Origin: Oligoflexia bacterium
Lineage (GTDB): Bacteria > Bdellovibrionota_G > JANQFH01
Direction: 5' to 3'
DNA length: 43,414 nt
NCBI GenBank assembly: GCA_028277945.1
Contig: JANQFH010000036.1
Coordinates: forward strand, 1 to 43,414
The stretch's first letter is position 1. Each line of letters begins with the position of its first letter. The position numbers and the translations under genes were made by a program. This document shows, in pieces, positions 38,668 to 43,414 of the stretch. Below the pieces are notes generated by a model, which worked only from the letters and a program-made list of their open reading frames with translations, did no database searches and was not told where the DNA came from.

Positions 38668-39803
38668 GTGTAAAACGGCTCTTATACCTTAGCAGTCTTG
38701 GTGGGCATGATTTCCGTTTTCTTGAAAAGTTAAAAACACTACCAGCGCAGTGGCAAACGCTCTTTGCCACCTACAAACCAGAACTGATTCCCGAGGTCGA
38801 AGCACTTGGTATTGCCGTACACAATCTCAACCCTGAGGCTCGCCCTTTTGATGATTGGGATCGCCAAGGCGCCTACAACTTTGTACAACGTCTACGACTC
38901 AAACAGCACTTTCGCACGCATCGGCAGCACCTACGCCGTCTTCTGCAAGATTTTAAGCCCCATCTGGTGCACGCTGGCTGGCTACAGACAGACAGCTACA
39001 TTGCTGCCTGTGAAAAACAGACTCCCCTGCTGGTTATGGAATGGGGTAGCGATATTTTAGTGCGGCCATTCGATAACCAACGCAACTATCGCAAGACCCA
39101 ATGGACCCTAAAGCAAGCAGACTACATCCTCTGCGACTGTAAGGCAGCTGTAGACACCATCACCAAAATGCTGGGCAACGAAAAGCGACCCATGCTTACC
39201 ATTCCCTGGGGGCTTGATCTTAAACAGTTTCACCCTGAGAGCCGCATGGTGGGTTTGCAGACACCCCTACGCATTGCCGTGGTCAAGAACCTAGTTGACG
39301 TATCACGCCTAGACACCCTTTTGCAGTCGTTGGCCATACTGCAACAGCAAGGTGTTGCGGTTGAGCTCTGTGGTACTGGAAAGCTCGAAGCCACACTCAA
39401 AGAGCAGGCGCAGTCGCTTGGAGTCGACACTGTAGTGGAGTTCAAAGGACGAATCAACAATACTGAAATCCCGCAGCTGTTACGCCGCTGCGATCTCTAT
39501 GTAAGCTGCAATCGCAGTGAAGGTACTTCGTTGGCCATGATGGAGGCCATGGCCTGCGGCGCCATCCCACTGGTTACCGACATTCCTGCTTATAGAGAGT
39601 GGGTAGAGCATGGCGTCAACGGCTTCTGCTTTGCTGTTGGCAATGCCAAACAGTTAGCCGAGCTTGTTACCAAGGTCAGTAAAACAGACACTAATACGCT
39701 TGAGAAGATACGACATCACAACTACCAACTTGCAAAACGAGAGTTCGACTGGGACAAAAACTTTGCCAAGCTAACGCGAGTCTACGAGCAGCTTGTGGCA
39801 TAA
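38664..39803 (+). CDS. GT4-family glycosyltransferase, TTG start
   Basis: 379 aa. GT-B fold: YLSSLGGHDFRF at the N-terminus, a C-terminal domain with VELCGTGKLEATLKEQA, and the GT4 motif SEGTSLAMMEAMACGAIPLVT containing the ExxxxxxxE donor-binding residues. It transfers a sugar from a nucleotide donor to a glycan, substrate unknown. The TTG start overlaps the preceding stop by 4 nt, so translation is probably coupled. Confidence 0.9.
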   Translation: MSVKRLLYLSSLGGHDFRFLEKLKTLPAQWQTLFATYKPELIPEVEALGIAVHNLNPEARPFDDWDRQGAYNFVQRLRLKQHFRTHRQHLRRLLQDFKPHLVHAGWLQTDSYIAACEKQTPLLVMEWGSDILVRPFDNQRNYRKTQWTLKQADYILCDCKAAVDTITKMLGNEKRPMLTIPWGLDLKQFHPESRMVGLQTPLRIAVVKNLVDVSRLDTLLQSLAILQQQGVAVELCGTGKLEATLKEQAQSLGVDTVVEFKGRINNTEIPQLLRRCDLYVSCNRSEGTSLAMMEAMACGAIPLVTDIPAYREWVEHGVNGFCFAVGNAKQLAELVTKVSKTDTNTLEKIRHHNYQLAKREFDWDKNFAKLTRVYEQLVA

Positions 39804-39805
39804 AA

Positions 39806-40735
39806 TTACTCTTTCCGACTATTTTTAGTCACTTCACGGAACCACGCTAGGGTTTTCTCCATACCCTCACGAAAATCGATCTTGGGTTCCCAGCCAATGA
39901 GTTTCTTGGCCTTTGTTGCTGAGACGGTTTTTCCTTTGTAATCCCCTGGTCGTGCCGGCAGATATTGAATCTCCAAGCCAGGGTTGGCGAGATCACGTAC
40001 CGTCTCTGCCATCTCCTTGATGGTGACGGGTCGCATGCCTTCTAGGTTGATCACTTCGTTTTTAGCCGCCTCATCGAGGCTGAGTATGTGGGCATCAGCC
40101 ATGTCTTCGACGTAGACAAAATTACGATACTGGCTGCCGTCCCCGGTAATGGTAATCGGTTCGTTGGCAAATGCTTTGCGCAAAAAAATCGGCAAGACGA
40201 GTTCCCGTCGCATGCGCGGACCATAAGGAATACCGTAGCGTAAAATGGTGAAGGGCACCTCATAGAGGTTCCAGTAGTCATGAATGAGAAACTCTGCGGC
40301 AATCTTCGACGAGCTGTAAATGTGTCCGGCGCCTGGAAGTACGAACGGTGAGGACTCATCGACATCTTCCTCGGGGCTACCACTGTAGACCCAGACCGTG
40401 CTGGCAAAGATGAAGCGTTTGACCTTGTTTTGTCTAGCAGCCTCAAGACAGTTCACCGTGGCTTGAATGTTGAGTTCGGTGGCGTAGACGGGGTTTTCAA
40501 AGGCGTGGTTGACGTTGCTGATAGCCGCTAGGTGAAAGAAGAAGTCTACACCCTTGGTTGCCTGCAACACCGAGGCGAGATCAACGATATCCACGTCCTT
40601 AAATTCAATGTCCCAGCGGTGCGGTTTGACCCGATGATCGACAACCGTCACCTTATGTCCGGCATCCAGGAGCTTATCGACCACATGCGAACCAATGAAA
40701 CCTGAACCACCGGTAACCAACGAATGATACGCCAT
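39806..40735 (-). CDS. NAD-dependent sugar-nucleotide epimerase/dehydratase (extended SDR)
   Basis: 309 aa from ATG 40735, backed by GGAGGAG. The Rossmann motif TGGSGFIGSHVV and the catalytic YSSSK with an upstream Ser/Thr (ASTVWVYSGSP) fit GalE/RmlB-type enzymes. It probably makes an activated sugar for the neighbouring transferases. It is divergent from the DegT gene and convergent with the GT4 gene. A longer frame starting at 40792 adds non-family sequence and is rejected. Confidence 0.92.
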   Translation of the reverse strand: MAYHSLVTGGSGFIGSHVVDKLLDAGHKVTVVDHRVKPHRWDIEFKDVDIVDLASVLQATKGVDFFFHLAAISNVNHAFENPVYATELNIQATVNCLEAARQNKVKRFIFASTVWVYSGSPEEDVDESSPFVLPGAGHIYSSSKIAAEFLIHDYWNLYEVPFTILRYGIPYGPRMRRELVLPIFLRKAFANEPITITGDGSQYRNFVYVEDMADAHILSLDEAAKNEVINLEGMRPVTIKEMAETVRDLANPGLEIQYLPARPGDYKGKTVSATKAKKLIGWEPKIDFREGMEKTLAWFREVTKNSRKE

Positions 40736-40865
40736 AGCCTCCTCCAATTCCTGCTTGCCATTGTAGGGCCAATTTCTGCATCCGACAAGCACCCATCAGT
40801 ATAAGGCCAAAAAAGAGGCCTTCTTCTAGCTTCTCTGCTACAATCAGCCCGGAGGAGGGTGAACC

Positions 40866-41867
40866 ATGATACGTTTAGAAGAGGCGGCTGTGCGCCGCTT
40901 TCATGAGCTCAGTGATAAGGTACTGCGTAGCGGTTTCTTGAGCGAAGGCGAGTTGACCAAACAGTTTGAGGCTCAATGGCAAGAGTTTGCTGGCCTGCCG
41001 GCTGTGGCTGTCTCCTCTGGTGGCTTTGCACTCTGGGCCCTGTTGGAAGCAGCAGGCGTGCGCGGCCATGAAGTCATTGTGCCTACCAACACCTTTATGG
41101 CAACACCGCTGGCTGTAGAAAAGGCTGGTGGCAAAGTGGTGTTTGCCGACTGCAATCGCCAAGATCTCTGCCTCTCTCTAAAAGACATTGAAGCAGTTAT
41201 GACACCAGCCACAAAGGCTGTTGTCCTTGTACATATTGGCGGCCACCTCGCTTTTGAGAGTGAAGCCATCGCTCGCTTTTGTAAGGACAAAGGTCTGGCG
41301 TTGATTGAGGACTGTGCGCATGCCCATGGTGCGACTCTTCATGGGAAGGCTGGCGGCAGTTTTGGCCTGGGTGGCGCCTATTCCTTCTACGCCACTAAAA
41401 CCTTAACCATCGGCGAAGGCGGCATGGTTGTTAGCAATAGTAATGAGGTGATTGAATTTGTGCGTAGCTTTCGCAACTACGGCAAATTTGCGTATAAGGT
41501 TGCTGGTTTTCATGGCCGCATGAGTGAGATCACGGCTGCACTAGGGGTCGCCCAATTGGAACAACTGCCGAAGATTCTCGACTGGAAGCGACGTCTGGCA
41601 GCGAAATACGATGAAATCTTTGCAAACAGAGTCTCGCTACCCGAAGGCATGGTCTCGGGTTACTACAAGTACATTGTCTTTGAGGAAACCCTCAAAGAGA
41701 AAACCGGCGCAGTTTACAGTGATCTCTGCCACAGCTTACGAGGTGTCGCTGGAAACTTTCCGGAATCTGAGTGGATCGCCAAACATCACAGCTGTCCACC
41801 TATCTGGTATGGTTACGACGGCATCGATCTCAACCCTGAGGCGCTGCGCCAACGACTGCTGAGCTGA
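40866..41867 (+). CDS. DegT/DnrJ/EryC1/StrS-family sugar aminotransferase
   Basis: 333 aa, somewhat short for the family (usually 360-400). VPTNTFMATPLAVEKAGGKVVFADC, IEDCAHAHGA (PLP phosphate and ring contacts) and the Schiff-base Lys in FYATKTLTIGEGGMV are present. RNYG follows in the substrate loop. PLP-dependent amination of a keto-sugar nucleotide is the likely role. GGAGGAG precedes the ATG. The 3' end lacks the usual last 30-40 residues of the family. Confidence 0.92.
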   Translation: MIRLEEAAVRRFHELSDKVLRSGFLSEGELTKQFEAQWQEFAGLPAVAVSSGGFALWALLEAAGVRGHEVIVPTNTFMATPLAVEKAGGKVVFADCNRQDLCLSLKDIEAVMTPATKAVVLVHIGGHLAFESEAIARFCKDKGLALIEDCAHAHGATLHGKAGGSFGLGGAYSFYATKTLTIGEGGMVVSNSNEVIEFVRSFRNYGKFAYKVAGFHGRMSEITAALGVAQLEQLPKILDWKRRLAAKYDEIFANRVSLPEGMVSGYYKYIVFEETLKEKTGAVYSDLCHSLRGVAGNFPESEWIAKHHSCPPIWYGYDGIDLNPEALRQRLLS

Positions 41868-41884
41868 TTGCGGGTTTTTGTGAC

Positions 41885-42322
41885 CTAATCCAGAGGCTCA
41901 CCACCACTAGGGCCACCAAAACGAGGTAGGCCGTCGTTGACCTCTAGCCACGACACATGCTCATTAAAATAAAAGTGTCCACCCGGCGGTTTGTCGAGCT
42001 CCTCTTTAAAGTAAACCGTGGCAATGTGGATCTCTCCTGGCCACCTTTCAGACTCTTCAAAAAAGAGCGTGCTACCACAAGCGCGACAAAAGCTGCGCGT
42101 TGCGTGTGTTGAGGAGTGGTAGCGGCCCAACTGCTCCTCACCAGCTAGCAAGGTAAACTGATCTCGCATCACTCCAGCCCAGGTAACAAAGGCAGCACCA
42201 TGCGCACGACGACACATAGTGCAGTGGCAGTGAGCAACAAATTTAGCAGGCAGCTCAATAGAAAACTCTATCGCCCCACAAAAGCAATTCCCAGAAACGG
42301 TGTTTTTGCTATCTCTGTTCAT
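41885..42322 (-). CDS. GFA/CENP-V-family zinc-binding protein
   Basis: 145 aa from ATG 42322 (a GTG 18 nt upstream is possible). The family zinc clusters CFCGAIEF, CHCTMCRRAHGAAFVTWAGV and FCRACGSTLFF are complete. The superfamily includes proteins annotated as glutathione-dependent formaldehyde-activating enzymes, though activity is doubtful for most members. Confidence 0.9.
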   Translation of the reverse strand: MNRDSKNTVSGNCFCGAIEFSIELPAKFVAHCHCTMCRRAHGAAFVTWAGVMRDQFTLLAGEEQLGRYHSSTHATRSFCRACGSTLFFEESERWPGEIHIATVYFKEELDKPPGGHFYFNEHVSWLEVNDGLPRFGGPSGGEPLD

Positions 42323-42402
42323 ATTTGACAGGTAGCACACGTCTTAAAGCTTGACCAGTAGACCCGATTTCATACCTTAATATTTGGTTTGTTTTTTAGG
42401 TA

Positions 42403-42433
42403 TTGACTTAATTCGCCTTTAGTATATACTAAA
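42403..42433 (+). promoter_or_regulatory. Promoter and 16-bp palindromic operator of the BrnTA pair
   Basis: TTGACT (42403-42408), a 16-nt spacer and TATACT (42425-42430). The perfect palindrome TTTAGTATATACTAAA (42418-42433) covers the -10 box and is the expected target of the BrnA ribbon-helix-helix domain. The GTG start lies 7 nt after the -10 box. Confidence 0.7.
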
Positions 42434-42436
42434 TAA

Positions 42437-42730
42437 GTGAACTTTGAGTGGGATCGAGGTAAGGCGGCATTTAATCAGCAAAAACAACATGTTACCTTTG
42501 AAGAGGCTGCCACAGTATTCTTCGACCCCAATGGTTTGGACATTCCAGACTTGAAGCATTCGAGGTCTCAAGAAGAGCGAACGATTCGGTTGGGAATGTC
42601 TCTCTATTCCAGGATTCTTATGGTTGTCTTTACAGAAAGGACAAAAAAGTATGGCCAAGAAATCATCCGTATCATCAGCGCCCGCAAGGCAAACAAGAAA
42701 GAGAAAGCGCTCTACACTAGTCGAATATGA
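42437..42730 (+). CDS. brnT: BrnT-family ribonuclease toxin
   Basis: 97 aa. The BrnT pattern is clear: FEWDRGKAAFNQQKQHVTFEEAATVFFDP, RSQEERTIRLG and EIIRIISARKANKKEKALY. BrnT is a RelE-like ribonuclease inhibited by BrnA. GTG start with no Shine-Dalgarno sequence; the -10 box lies 7 nt upstream, again suggesting a leaderless mRNA. The antitoxin gene overlaps the last 80 nt. Confidence 0.92.
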   Translation: MNFEWDRGKAAFNQQKQHVTFEEAATVFFDPNGLDIPDLKHSRSQEERTIRLGMSLYSRILMVVFTERTKKYGQEIIRIISARKANKKEKALYTSRI

Positions 42731-43031
42731 TACAGAGTCTTTGTTAAAGTTCTTTCTTCAAAAGAAGCAGCCCATAACTACTCCACAGATTTCTGATGAG
42801 GAGATTGATTATTCTGATATTCCCCCATTAACTCCCACTGCAATCAAACAGGCTAAAAGAGCCCGTGTCGGACGACCTCCATTAGGTGCTGCCCCTAGAA
42901 AAATGGTCTCGATTAAGATTGATCCTCTCGTCTTAGAGGAGATTAAACGACGGGCAAAAAAGAAAAGCAAAGGCTACCAAAGCTTGATTCACGAAATCCT
43001 CGAGGAATATCTTAAAAAACGGGCAGCTTAG
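42651..43031 (+). CDS. brnA: BrnA-family antitoxin
   Basis: 126 aa from ATG 42651, which has AAAGGA 9 nt upstream. A basic N-terminus, ISDEEIDYSDIPPLT (the BrnA interaction segment), then a C-terminal ribbon-helix-helix domain VSIKIDPLVLEEIKRRAKKKSKGYQSLIHEILEEYL. It binds BrnT and probably represses the operon at 42418-42433. The N-terminal 30 residues are longer and more basic than usual. An in-frame ATG at 42624 is possible. Confidence 0.9.
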   Translation: MAKKSSVSSAPARQTRKRKRSTLVEYDTESLLKFFLQKKQPITTPQISDEEIDYSDIPPLTPTAIKQAKRARVGRPPLGAAPRKMVSIKIDPLVLEEIKRRAKKKSKGYQSLIHEILEEYLKKRAA

Positions 43032-43131
43032 GAAGATTACAGTCTCTCAAAGTTGAATAGCAGGTTGGCTTTAAGGGTCTGACGATTAGAAAACCTCACG
43101 GTCACTCCAACCGATTGACCTTAGGTGCTAC

Positions 43132-43152
43132 GTTCTACATTAACTGCAGAAC
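43132..43152 (-). other. Hairpin just after the 16S 3' end
   Basis: On the minus strand GTTCTGCA-GTTAA-TGTAGAAC forms an 8-bp stem with one G-U pair, about 13 nt beyond the 16S 3' end. No T-tract follows, so it is more likely part of a processing or protective 3' structure than a simple terminator. No tRNA or 23S sequence follows in 43032-43165. Confidence 0.45.
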
Positions 43153-43157
43153 ATAAG

Positions 43158-43414
<257 letters not shown>

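Overview
The window looks like one contig of a Gram-negative bacterium that ends inside rRNA genes at both sides. Several predicted lipoproteins, an outer-envelope style LCAT-like lipase, Ser- and Asp-rich surface proteins and the 16S 3' end (GGATCACCTCCTTT) fit a proteobacterial or Bdellovibrionota/'deltaproteobacterial'-like lineage. This placement is an inference; the partial 16S and the 23S would settle it.

The most striking feature is the rRNA layout. Read along the minus strand, the window holds 16S (3' end only, 43166-43414), then about 33 kb of protein genes, then tRNA-Ile(GAT) and tRNA-Ala(TGC) side by side (9607-9794), then about 6.7 kb, then 23S (52-2914). This is the standard order and orientation 16S-tRNAIle-tRNAAla-23S, but the parts are separated by unrelated genes on both strands. 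The 23S has its own sigma70-like promoter, a boxB-like hairpin and a good boxA just upstream, so it can be a transcription unit of its own. The 23S gene is also split by a 280-nt ORF-less group I intron after the base equivalent to E. coli U1917 (helix 69), with clear P1, P10, P3, P4 and P7 pairings. Positions 1-85 are a fold-back of 23S sequence that is most likely a library or assembly artefact.

Regions: (1) 3.1-9.6 kb: a secreted unknown protein with a TPR-protease-TPR protein, a degenerate thioesterase, an orphan oligopeptide-binding protein, a HicAB toxin-antitoxin pair and a decayed alpha/beta-hydrolase. (2) 9.6-16.5 kb: tRNAs, a possible 20-aa membrane peptide, a long transketolase, tRNA-Asp, a lipoprotein, an LCAT-like lipase and an FkbM methyltransferase. 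(3) 16.5-22.2 kb: isoaspartyl peptidase, MBL-fold hydrolase plus gamma-glutamyltransferase, an MTRFR-like GGQ ribosome-rescue protein, GNAT, EamA and a TTG-start IF-1. (4) 22.2-30.3 kb: a tight minus-strand run DUF4388-marC-membrane protein-AGCS symporter-queC-queF-eamA-cupin-small ORF-archease-rtcB, which mixes queuosine synthesis, RNA repair and transport. (5) 30.3-38.1 kb: MATE, thymidine kinase and large secreted or lipoprotein genes including an M3 metallopeptidase. (6) 38.2-41.9 kb: a short surface-glycan set (hexapeptide acyltransferase, GT4, sugar epimerase, DegT aminotransferase). (7) 41.9-43.2 kb: a GFA-family protein and a BrnTA toxin-antitoxin pair lying just past the 3' end of the orphan 16S.

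HicAB and BrnTA, which are unrelated families, share a near-identical promoter design: TTGACT, a palindrome over the -10 box, and a GTG start 7 nt after the -10 box with no Shine-Dalgarno sequence. This suggests leaderless, autorepressed transcripts.
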